From: an uncultured Gammaproteobacteria bacterium
Lineage (GTDB): Bacteria; Pseudomonadota; Gammaproteobacteria; Pseudomonadales; Pseudohongiellaceae
Assembly (NCBI GenBank): GCA_913054495.1
Contig: CAJXIY010000008.1
Coordinates: forward strand, 1 to 58,936
Direction of reading: 5' to 3'
Length of the DNA: 58,936 nucleotides
Position numbers and translations under genes: made by a program. This document shows, one piece after another, positions 34,644-42,757 of this stretch (its first letter is position 1; each line of letters begins with the position of its first letter). The notes under the pieces are model-generated. The model saw nothing but the letters and a program-made list of their open reading frames with translations. It searched no databases and had not been told where the DNA came from.

Positions 34644-35822
34644 CTATTGGGACGCAAGATAATCCATAGCTGCGATCACGCCACCCTTGTTATGGGGGAT
34701 CGCAGCCAGACCCAGACCCATCTCAACACCAGCCAGGGTACCTGCCAGCATCAAATCATTAAAGTCGCCGAGGTGCCCGATGCGAAATACCTTGCCTTTT
34801 ACCTTGCCCAGGCCCATACCCAACGACATATTGAAACGCTCCAGAATAATGGCGCGCAAGCTATCGGCATCGTGTCCTTCGGGCAAAACTACCGCCGTGG
34901 TGGAATTAGAATATTCGTCGGCGTTGAGACAGAGATTCTCCAGACCCCAGGCCTCAACGGCTAATCGAGTAGCATGGGCCAGGCGCCCATGGCGTTGGAT
35001 TACAGCGTCCATGCCTTCTGCATGCAACATGTCCAAAGCTTCATCCAAACCATACAACAGGTTGGTACTCGGCGTGTAGGGGAAATAACCCTGTTGATTA
35101 GGCTCGAGCATCGCCTGCCAACTCCAGTAGGAATGCTGGAATCTCGATGCCTTACTCGCTTCCAGTGCCTTTTCGCTGACAGCGTTAAAACACAGTCCCG
35201 GCGGCAACATCAGTCCTTTCTGCGAACCGCTGATGGTTACATCCACGCCCCAGTCATCGTGGCGCAGCTCAGCGCAGGCTAATGAGGAGACCGCATCCAC
35301 TATAAACAGTGCCGGGTGATTGGCGGCATCCATCGCTGCTCGAATTTGCTTTATCCGACTGGTAGCTCCAGTGGACGTTTCGTTGTGCAGCGCCAGCACT
35401 GCCTTGATTTCATTTCCATTGTCGGCCCGCAATCGTTCTTCGACCACTGCTGGATCGATTCCATGGCGCCAGTCACCAGTAACCCACTCCACTTCCAAAC
35501 CCAGCTTCTCGGCAACATCTTTCCAGAGGATGGCGAAATGCCCGGTCTCGAAAGCTAACACCTTGTCCCTCGGTGACAGAGTATTCAGCAGTGCAGACTC
35601 CCAGCCGCCGGTGCCGGATGCTGGGAAGATGAATACAGGAGAGCTGGTTTTGAACACCAGAGCCAGTTTGTCCAGAATCCGCAGTGTCAGCTCGGCGAAC
35701 TCCGAACCACGATGATCGATAGTTGGCTGGGCCATGGCTCGAAGGACTCGATCCGGCACATTAGACGGCCCCGGAATTTGCAGAAAATGTTTACCGGCCC
35801 GGTAAGAGTTTGATTTGGACAT
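34644..35822 (-). CDS. alanine/serine-glyoxylate aminotransferase family protein
   Basis: A 392-residue class V aminotransferase. Motifs include PGPSNVPDRVL at the start, FPASGTGGWESAL, the PLP aspartate strand VDAVSSLAC and the lysine in ISGSQKGLMLPPGL, and IGHLGDFND near the end, all typical of alanine- or serine-glyoxylate aminotransferases. It transfers an amino group to glyoxylate, giving glycine in the cytoplasm. It lies just upstream of GntP in the same direction. With the DSD1 enzyme and FAD oxidase it could process glyoxylate or glycine from D-amino acids. Confidence 0.92.
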   Translation of the reverse strand: MSKSNSYRAGKHFLQIPGPSNVPDRVLRAMAQPTIDHRGSEFAELTLRILDKLALVFKTSSPVFIFPASGTGGWESALLNTLSPRDKVLAFETGHFAILWKDVAEKLGLEVEWVTGDWRHGIDPAVVEERLRADNGNEIKAVLALHNETSTGATSRIKQIRAAMDAANHPALFIVDAVSSLACAELRHDDWGVDVTISGSQKGLMLPPGLCFNAVSEKALEASKASRFQHSYWSWQAMLEPNQQGYFPYTPSTNLLYGLDEALDMLHAEGMDAVIQRHGRLAHATRLAVEAWGLENLCLNADEYSNSTTAVVLPEGHDADSLRAIILERFNMSLGMGLGKVKGKVFRIGHLGDFNDLMLAGTLAGVEMGLGLAAIPHNKGGVIAAMDYLASQ

Positions 35823-36218
35823 ATGCTTCAGTCATTCCTTGAATTCAGATACAGGCAGTTCGCGATATAGTGCCGACTCGTTTGGCCAGCTAAGTACAGA
35901 TCGATTAGCACGGCTGTGTGGCGTAAGAATAAAGGCTATCCAGCTTGAATTCCATCGCCCAGCTTAACAATTCTTCGTTGGCATCTACATGGGCCACTAC
36001 ACGCTACAGTAAACAGTCGTTAACTAGCGCCATAAGTCCAGGAATTCCAGCCAGCGGCGAGCCGGTCTGAACCCCGTCATTTGGTATGTTGTCGCGATAT
36101 TTATCGTAATTGCTATCAAATTTTCAACTAGCAATATCGGTTGAGAAATACATCCCCAATATTGATGGGATCGAATTTAACCCTCTCGCCAAAGATCGTG
36201 CCTTTGATGCAGAGCCTA
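35823..36218. other. non-coding interval
   Basis: About 400 bases between the aminotransferase promoter region and the end of the START-domain gene. I see no gene, repeat or strong hairpin. It must hold the promoter for the minus-strand aminotransferase-GntP pair. Confidence 0.4.
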
Positions 36219-36884
36219 TTACCGCGCCTGTGGCTCGGTGACAAAACTAATTACCGCGTCTTGGTATTTGGCTTTGGTCACTTCAAGCACAAACCCATGC
36301 ATCGTTTCATAGGGGATGCTTACCAATAACAAATTGGTAATCCACCCGGGCAGGCTCGAGCCCGGATCGATATGGGCTTCATTGCTAATTTCAACGGCGC
36401 CTGACTCCAGCGGTTTGAAAATCCAACCCAATCTTAGCTGGGTTAAACGCAGCCTACCGGCGATATTATCCAGAATGCCGGTGGTCGCCTCACTATCGAC
36501 CCTGACTGTTAAGCTGGTCGCATCCTGACTCCAGACCGCGTGGGTCAGTACATCCCGGTTCTTGATCGGAAACGGCATATTGCTGTGGGTATAGACATAG
36601 GCATCTGATTCGCTCAGGCGCTGGTAAACATAAGATTCCACACAACGGCTGGCCCAATTCGTACAGGCTTCTGCGTCGATGATTAGTGCAGTCAATGCCG
36701 ACAACCTGACATCCTGCATGACGGTAACTGTTCTCACGGCATCGAAGGGTGAGCCATCCACCTTCCTGGTGTACACCTGAATATTGTCCTCGTCTTTTCG
36801 AAGTCGCCACACATTATCGGCATAGACAGTACTCGAAGCGCACAACAAGAGTGAGGCCACAAACAGTACAGTTATGTTCCACAT
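36219..36884 (-). CDS. exported START-domain protein
   Basis: A 221-residue protein started at the ATG at 36884, seven bases after AGGTG; a GTG three codons upstream is possible. Residues 1-22 form a signal peptide ending STVYA. The rest matches START lipid-binding domains, with WRLRKDEDNIQVYTRKVDG, MPFPIKNRDVL and the C-terminal helix (PYETMHGFVLEVTKAKYQD). Such proteins bind lipids or sterols in a deep pocket. The gene is divergent from the MscS channel, 126 bases apart. Ligand unknown. Confidence 0.85.
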   Translation of the reverse strand: MWNITVLFVASLLLCASSTVYADNVWRLRKDEDNIQVYTRKVDGSPFDAVRTVTVMQDVRLSALTALIIDAEACTNWASRCVESYVYQRLSESDAYVYTHSNMPFPIKNRDVLTHAVWSQDATSLTVRVDSEATTGILDNIAGRLRLTQLRLGWIFKPLESGAVEISNEAHIDPGSSLPGWITNLLLVSIPYETMHGFVLEVTKAKYQDAVISFVTEPQAR

Positions 36885-36942
36885 GGCAATCACCTTAAGT
36901 TGAATCTCTTTATACCTTCAAACCCGCTCAACCCCCATTAAC

Positions 36943-36970
36943 TTTCAAAAAAGTCGTATTCAAGTACACT
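36943..36970 (+). promoter_or_regulatory. possible sigma-70 promoter of mscS-like gene
   Basis: TTTCAA at 36943 and TACACT at 36965, 16 bases apart, resemble -35 and -10 boxes about 40 bases before the ATG at 37011. The match is modest. Confidence 0.25.
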
Positions 36971-37010
36971 AAGTCATTGAAATTCGGGAAATCAGTAATG
37001 AGCATGCATC

Positions 37011-38090
37011 ATGTTTGAACAATTTCAGTCCTTCATTTCTCCGGCTTTGACTGTTTTCGGTGACAACCCTTATATCCAGGCTATGTTGGCTGTAATACTG
37101 TCTTTCATGGCAGCCTGGATATTCAACCGAGTCATTATCACCGGTTTGAAGAAACTGGCGTCAAAGACACATTTCGAGTTCGATGACCATTTATTCGCCT
37201 TATTACACTCACCCATCTATAACAGCATCCTATTATTGGGCCTGGCCAGCGCAAGCCTGATCCTGGCACCGCCCCAGCTGACTCTCAACATTATCTTCTC
37301 GGTGATCCAAACTCTTGCATTAGTGGTTTGGGCCACCTTCTTCCTTCGCGCCAACCGCATGTTGCTGACACGCATTTCCAGGATTGAAGACAAAATAAAA
37401 ATAGTGCACTCGCAAACGCTTCCCCTGTTTCTTAACCTGATCAATATCATCATTGTCGTCATGGCGGTTTACTTCCTGTTCTCGGCCTGGCATATCGACA
37501 TGACCGCCTGGCTGGCATCTGCCGGTATCGTGGGTATCGCGGTGGGTTTTGCGGCCAAGGATACCCTGGCGAATCTGTTTTCTGGTGTGTTTATCATGGC
37601 CGACGCACCTTACAAAATTGGTGATTTTATCGTGCTGGATACGGGCGAGCGCGGCGAAGTAACACACATTGGCATTCGCAGTACCCGCATACTGACCCGC
37701 GCCGACGTCGAGGTAACCATTCCCAACTCGGTCATGGGTAATACCAAGATCATCAACGAATCCGGTGGACCCCATGAAAAATATCGTTGCCGGATTTCTG
37801 TGGGTGTTGCCTACGGCACCGATATCGACAAAGTCCGTGAAATCTTATTGGACATTGCTCATGCCGAGGAGATTGTTTGCTCCAACCCCGAACCCAAGGT
37901 GAGATTTCGTCTGTTCGGTGCATCCAGCCTGGATTTTGATTTGCTGGTGTGGATAAGCAGGCCGGTTTTACGCGGCAGTGTGGTGGATAAATTGAACTGT
38001 GAGATTTACCATAAGTTTATCGAGCACAACATAGAAATCCCCTATTCGAAGCAGGATTTGTATATCAAGGAACTTCCAAGTCAGGACTGA
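37011..38090 (+). CDS. small-conductance mechanosensitive channel (MscS family)
   Basis: A 359-residue inner-membrane channel. Four or five hydrophobic segments precede the pore helix with AWLASAGIVGIAVGFAAKDTLANLFSG in pieces, the best-kept MscS region, then the cytoplasmic beta domain (YKIGDFIVLDTGERGEV, IPNSVMGNTKI). It opens on membrane tension to release solutes during osmotic downshock. The length is between MscS and the larger paralogues, with one extra N-terminal helix pair. It converges with the pilU-like gene 35 bases away, with a GC-rich palindrome between. Confidence 0.93.
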   Translation: MFEQFQSFISPALTVFGDNPYIQAMLAVILSFMAAWIFNRVIITGLKKLASKTHFEFDDHLFALLHSPIYNSILLLGLASASLILAPPQLTLNIIFSVIQTLALVVWATFFLRANRMLLTRISRIEDKIKIVHSQTLPLFLNLINIIIVVMAVYFLFSAWHIDMTAWLASAGIVGIAVGFAAKDTLANLFSGVFIMADAPYKIGDFIVLDTGERGEVTHIGIRSTRILTRADVEVTIPNSVMGNTKIINESGGPHEKYRCRISVGVAYGTDIDKVREILLDIAHAEEIVCSNPEPKVRFRLFGASSLDFDLLVWISRPVLRGSVVDKLNCEIYHKFIEHNIEIPYSKQDLYIKELPSQD

Positions 38091-38104
38091 GCAAGATCTT
38101 AATG

Positions 38105-38118
38105 CCAGGGCGCCCTGG
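38105..38118. terminator. GC-rich palindrome between convergent genes
   Basis: CCAGGGCGCCCTGG is a perfect 14-base dyad between the ends of the mscS-like and pilU-like genes. No good T tract follows, and a hairpin would need a GC loop, so terminator activity is plausible but weak. Confidence 0.3.
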
Positions 38119-38125
38119 GCTTTGA

Positions 38126-39229
38126 CTAACTACCGATCGTAAAACCTTCGTAACTGGCATCATCCCTGGCACCGCTGGCATGGCGAAATTTTTTAGCCAA
38201 CTCCTCAGGGAAGACGGCGTTTTCCAATGCCTCGTGCTCGCTAATCTTGCCGCTCTCATAGAGTGCGAACAAGGATTGGTCGAGGGTCTGCATTCCTGGC
38301 TCCGAACTCTTTGCAATGGCTTGAGTAAGCGAACCCACGTCTCCCTTCGCAATCAAACCAGCTATTTCGGGCGATTTGAGCAAGATCTCCACAGCGGGCA
38401 CGCGCTTACCGCCAATACCCGGGATCAATCGCTGCGAGACGATCGCCCGCAGGTTTGCAGAAAGATCCTGCAATAGTTGAGGACGCGCGGAGTCTGGAAA
38501 GAATTGGATAATGCGATCCAGAGTCTGATTGGCGTTATTGGCATGCACCGTCGCCAGGCACAAATGACCGGTATCTGCATACGCGAGAAGTTGTTGCATG
38601 GCCTCCCGATCGCGGATTTCACCAACTAGGATGACATCTGGCGCCTCGCGCTTGGCATTTATCAAGGCATTGGCAAAGCTGAGAGTGTCCAGACCTACTT
38701 CGCGCTGATTTACGACGGATTTCTTCTGTGGGTGGAGATACTCTATCGGCTCTTCTATGGTCAGGATATGACCGGTCATAGTGGTATTCCGATGGTCTAT
38801 CATCGACGCCAATGTAGTGGATTTTCCCGCACCGGTGGCGCCGACCAACAACACTAATCCTTGCGCTTATACAACCAACTGTTTCAGTATCGTCGGCAAG
38901 TTCAGATCTTCGATCGATGGAATGCGGGACTTAATGTAGCGAATCACCATGGCGGTGTCACCACGCTGACGGTAAAGATGGACACGAAATCGCCCTATAT
39001 ACTCTACCGAGAAAGCGAAATTCAGCTCCATGCCTTCTTCGAAAGATTTTTTCTGCTCATCATTGATAATTCTGTAGGCAAGTTGCTTTACCATCCCCGG
39101 AGGCAGAGGTTTGTCAATTACGGGCGAAGTTTTGCCTTCGATCTTGATATTGACCGGTGCTCCGGTACTAAAGAAAAGATCGGAGGCCTGTTTATCGGCC
39201 ATCAGTTTTAGATAGGGGTTTATTTGCAT
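38126..39229 (-). pseudogene. pilU: PilU-type twitching motility ATPase interrupted by a stop
   Basis: Read through one TAA at 38867-38869 the frame gives a complete PilT/PilU ATPase of about 366 residues. The N-terminal domain has ASDLFFSTGAPV and YIGRFRVHLYRQRGD; after the stop come Walker A GATGAGKST, the Asp box ILTIEEPIEYLH, Walker B ILVGEIRD and the His box HLCLATVHANN, all intact. The match is better to PilU than PilT. PilU helps PilT retract type IV pili at the inner membrane. The stop falls between the two domains, right before AQGLVLLVG. A GTG four codons later with AAGGA three bases before it might restart translation, but spacing is poor. No other pilus gene is in the window. Confidence 0.8.
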
Positions 39230-39270
39230 CAGCTATCCAGGCACATTTCTAGTCATAAGTTTGTCGTGAC

Positions 39271-39426
39271 CTACTCCGGACTATCAGGATTGAAGTTATC
39301 CAGCTTGGCAACAGACCCACGCAATAGCCCATAAGACCGGTAAGCGAGGGCGAAAGCAACGGCGATGGCTGCAATCCCTGCGGCGATGCCTTAGCGCACT
39401 GCCTCGTGGTTCCCTGGCCAGTCCAT
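39271..39426 (-). pseudogene. small membrane protein ORF with in-frame stop
   Basis: Not called by length, but coherent: an ATG at 39426 with AGGA seven bases upstream encodes MDWPGNHEAVR, then a TAA (39391-39393), then in the same frame GIAAGIAAIAVAFALAYRSY, a membrane helix, and a charged tail ending NFNPDSPE. It lies 41 bases upstream of the pilU-like gene, in the same direction, which also has an in-frame TAA. It could be a 51-residue membrane peptide cotranscribed with pilU. Evidence is limited to one helix and a start site. Confidence 0.35.
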
Positions 39427-39685
39427 GTCCAAATCCTATGTTGTTTGTAGGATGGTGCAGAATATAGAGCATATGGGCCGGTGCCGTAAACAGATGCCTG
39501 CGAAGTCCTGCTGCAGTCCTGAATACTCGGCATACCAGTCTCCTCCCGATCCGCTATCAAGGTCCTCACCAGCGCGAGCGAACTCTTCTCCAACCATGTT
39601 ATTCTAGCAGGCTGTTGAATCGCAATAATTGGAAGCTGGCGTCGGGGTATTAGGCCGACACCTTTGCCCGGACCAACTATACAGA

Positions 39686-40765
39686 ATGGAAAATAACGCG
39701 CTGTCCTATTTCCTGCTCGCCCAGGGCTTTATCGTCCTCATCATCCTGATAGCGATCGCGGGACTTTGGCTTAACTATCGAAACTCGAGAAAACTCTATC
39801 TCGCCATAGCCTGTGGAGCAGGTTTAATCGAGGCCTCAAGACAACTACCCGATTTGATGCTGAATGTCTTCCCTGAATCTCCGCAGTGGAATTTCCTTTC
39901 CGTATTGCTGCAGTTTTCCGCATCTTTGATATTCGTCTTGGCACTTATTCGAATAAAGGGAGAAGTTGGTAGAAATAGTCTCGCGCTCATGTGGATATCG
40001 GCGTTAGGTTTTGTTGTTAGCGTTGGCATTCAATTTACAATTTATTTTCCTGAGAGCAGTCAAAACCAGTACCTCTACTCTCTACCTATACTTTTTCTTA
40101 CCGCCCTGATCGTTTGGCGCTCCTGGTTAACCAGCGATACGCTCTCGCCGAGTCGATTTTTCCTGTTGATGACCAGCATATTACTGCTGATTGTCCGTGC
40201 CGCGAGCCCAGCCATTGAATTCGGTGACACTTATCTGCTTGTTTATTATATGGAGTTATTGTTATTTCCGGTGATGATGGCGGCGCTGGTGTTAACCGAA
40301 GTGGAATTTGCCCACCATCGTGTTGAAAAGCTACTGGCGGATGAAATGCAAAGAGAAAAAGACCTGCAATTTATTCTCGATCATTCGCTGGATGTCATTT
40401 TGACAACAGATGAAGTTGGCTTATTGCGAAGCTGGAATATGAGAGCAGAACAGCAATTTGGTTACTCCGGACAACAGACTGTTGGCAAGATTCCTATCGA
40501 CAAGCTTTTTCTCGATAACTACCGGCATGAAAATGTGAGTGACCCGACTGAATTTCAGTCCCAGATGAAACATACCAATGGCGATTCTTTCTGGGTAAAA
40601 GTGAGAATGCAGACCGTAGTGCGAGATGATCAGGCCTATAGTATTTATGTACTGCGCGACACTTCCGATCTCGATCGACTGGCGGAAAGCCAGGTCGAAC
40701 TGGATCGTGAACTTCAACGAGTACACAAGTTACGAGAGGCGGAAATAAAGCATGAAGACAACTGA
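39686..40765 (+). CDS. seven-helix membrane PAS sensor lacking an output domain
   Basis: A 359-residue protein started at the ATG at 39686 (an upstream reading from 39629 is less likely). Seven hydrophobic helices fill residues 1-215, then a PAS domain (FILDHSLDVILTTDEVGLL, WNMRAEQQFGYSG) and a short coiled coil (QVELDRELQRVHKLREAEIKHEDN in part). No HisKA, HATPase, GGDEF or HTH follows: the protein ends and the next gene begins 14 bases before its stop. It could be a sensor acting through a separate partner, or a truncated kinase. The overlap implies cotranslation with the PQQ dehydrogenase. Confidence 0.75.
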   Translation: MENNALSYFLLAQGFIVLIILIAIAGLWLNYRNSRKLYLAIACGAGLIEASRQLPDLMLNVFPESPQWNFLSVLLQFSASLIFVLALIRIKGEVGRNSLALMWISALGFVVSVGIQFTIYFPESSQNQYLYSLPILFLTALIVWRSWLTSDTLSPSRFFLLMTSILLLIVRAASPAIEFGDTYLLVYYMELLLFPVMMAALVLTEVEFAHHRVEKLLADEMQREKDLQFILDHSLDVILTTDEVGLLRSWNMRAEQQFGYSGQQTVGKIPIDKLFLDNYRHENVSDPTEFQSQMKHTNGDSFWVKVRMQTVVRDDQAYSIYVLRDTSDLDRLAESQVELDRELQRVHKLREAEIKHEDN

Positions 40766-42710
40766 GATGACCGTGAGATTATTATTGCTGTCGGCCTTGC
40801 TGCTCGCCTGCGCGCCTGAAGCCGAGAAGGAGAGTCCAGCTGCCTCATTGGGTGAATGGCGCCATCATGGCGCCGACCATGCTTCGACAAAGTACGCTCC
40901 CTACAGTCAAATTGACGCCGGCAACTTTGCCCAACTCGAAATCGCCTGGCGCTGGAAATCCGCCGATTATCGAATCGATGAAGAGCTTCTGTATTTCACC
41001 GGCGACTATCGCGCCACGCCGCTGATGATCGGCGGTCGTGTTTATACGGCAACGAATCATGGCCAAGTGGTAGCGCTGGATGCAGCTAGCGGTGAAGAAT
41101 TGTGGCTTTATGATCCAGAAAGTTATCGGGCAGGGCCACCTAATTTCTCTCCGGTACAAACTCGCGGTATCGAATATTGGACAGATGGCACCGAGCAGAG
41201 AATCTTTATCGCCACCTTGGGCAAACAACTTATCTCCATCGATATTGCCACGGGACGGCCCGATCCCAACTTTGGCGATAACGGCATCGTGGACCTGACG
41301 GCTGACCTGGGTCGTCTGGAATTCGAAGTTCGCAACATCACGCATGGCGCCCCGCCGATTGCCGTCGGCGACACCGTGATCGTCGGCTCTAAGATATTCG
41401 ACTACACCATGCAAAATCGAAGCCCACCGGGTCATGTCCGCGCCTACGATGTGCGTAGCGGTGAATTTAAGTGGCGTTTCAATACCATTCCCCAGGCGGG
41501 TGAGGAGTTTGTCGAAACCTGGGAGAACGATTCCTGGAGAACCGCAGGTAATACCAATGTTTGGTCATTCATGTCCGCCGACGATGAACTGGGACTGGTC
41601 TATCTTCCGGTCTCCACACCGACCAACGATTACTGGGGTGGCATGCGTCATGGCGAGAACGTATTCGCCGAAAGCCTGCTTGTGCTGAACGCAGAAAGCG
41701 GCGAACGGGTCTGGCATTTCCAGACCGTCCATCACGGCGTCTGGGATTACGATATCGCCTCCGCCCCGAACCTCATCGATATCGAAGTCGATGGTCGCCA
41801 AATCAAGGCCGTAGCCCAGGTCTCTAAAACCGGCTTTACCTATGTCTTCGATCGTGTCACTGGCGAGCCGGTTTGGCCAATCGAGGAGCGGGCGGTGCCG
41901 CAGAGCACGGTGCCCGGTGAGAGGACGAACCCGACCCAACCCCATCCCACCTGGCCCCTGCCCTTCGAGCAGATTGGCATTACCGAAGACGACCTGATCG
42001 ATTTCACCCCGGAGTTGAAAGCGGAAGCACTGGAAATATCCAAACAGTTCGTCCTGGGACCGATATTTACCCCGCCCATAGTCAAGGATCAGAACGGCAA
42101 GCGGGCAACTTATGTGGTCCCTGGTGCCGCCGGTGGCGCGAACTTCCCGGGCGCCTCTATGGACCCCACTACCGCTACGCTCTACATCCCGTCACAGACA
42201 CGGCCCATCGGCATGTCCCTGATCGAGCCGCCGGTAGGCACTTCGGCATGGCCTTATGTCATCCAATATGTCGGTACCGAAGGACCCCGGGGTCTGCCGC
42301 TGATCAAGCCACCCTATAGACGCATAACGGCGATCGACCTGAACACCGGCGCACATAGCTGGCAGATTCCTTTCGGCAAGGGCCCGAGCGAGCATCCGGC
42401 CATCGCCCACCTTAATCTGGGTGACCTGGGCACCAGGTTCAACGACGTTGTTGCCGAGGGCGGCATCCTGGTAACCGAGACCCTGGTGATTTCCTACCTG
42501 GCACAAAAAGATGAGATAGATGAAAACGCCCATGGCTCGATTCTGCGCGCACACGACAAGGACACTGGCGCATTGGTGGCAGAATTACTGGTGGAGCAAC
42601 GCCTGCACGGCGCGCCCATGAGCTATATGGTCGATGGTCGGCAGTACATCGGGGTCGCCGGTGGTGGGCGTGATGATGATGCGGAACTCATCGTATTTGC
42701 CCTACCTTGA
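40752..42710 (+). CDS. PQQ-dependent dehydrogenase, lipoprotein (tandem copy 1)
   Basis: A 652-residue quinoprotein dehydrogenase of the type related to the glucose dehydrogenase domain. The N-terminus has a lipobox (LLLAC), so it is an outer-membrane-anchored or inner-membrane lipoprotein in the periplasm. Repeated propeller motifs such as ALDAASGEELWLYDP, GERVWHFQTVHHGVWDYD and ITAIDLNTGAHSWQIPFG build an eight-bladed fold with PQQ in the centre. There is no adjacent CysCys pair, unlike methanol dehydrogenases. It starts inside the PAS sensor gene and is followed by a close paralogue 47 bases away. Substrate probably an alcohol, sugar or aldose. No pqq synthesis genes are in the window. Confidence 0.88.
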   Translation: MKTTEMTVRLLLLSALLLACAPEAEKESPAASLGEWRHHGADHASTKYAPYSQIDAGNFAQLEIAWRWKSADYRIDEELLYFTGDYRATPLMIGGRVYTATNHGQVVALDAASGEELWLYDPESYRAGPPNFSPVQTRGIEYWTDGTEQRIFIATLGKQLISIDIATGRPDPNFGDNGIVDLTADLGRLEFEVRNITHGAPPIAVGDTVIVGSKIFDYTMQNRSPPGHVRAYDVRSGEFKWRFNTIPQAGEEFVETWENDSWRTAGNTNVWSFMSADDELGLVYLPVSTPTNDYWGGMRHGENVFAESLLVLNAESGERVWHFQTVHHGVWDYDIASAPNLIDIEVDGRQIKAVAQVSKTGFTYVFDRVTGEPVWPIEERAVPQSTVPGERTNPTQPHPTWPLPFEQIGITEDDLIDFTPELKAEALEISKQFVLGPIFTPPIVKDQNGKRATYVVPGAAGGANFPGASMDPTTATLYIPSQTRPIGMSLIEPPVGTSAWPYVIQYVGTEGPRGLPLIKPPYRRITAIDLNTGAHSWQIPFGKGPSEHPAIAHLNLGDLGTRFNDVVAEGGILVTETLVISYLAQKDEIDENAHGSILRAHDKDTGALVAELLVEQRLHGAPMSYMVDGRQYIGVAGGGRDDDAELIVFALP

Positions 42711-42757
42711 GAAATAACGGGTTTCAGAAACGCAGCTCATTATGAGGTCAGAATAAG

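Noticed and set aside
10392-39393. TAA recoding as an amino acid
   Set aside because: TAA serves as the normal end of many intact genes here (for example at 26399 and 50640), so a changed code is excluded.
39249-39593. 114-residue minus ORF
   Set aside because: Composition is erratic; the coherent product in this place is the small membrane ORF in another frame.
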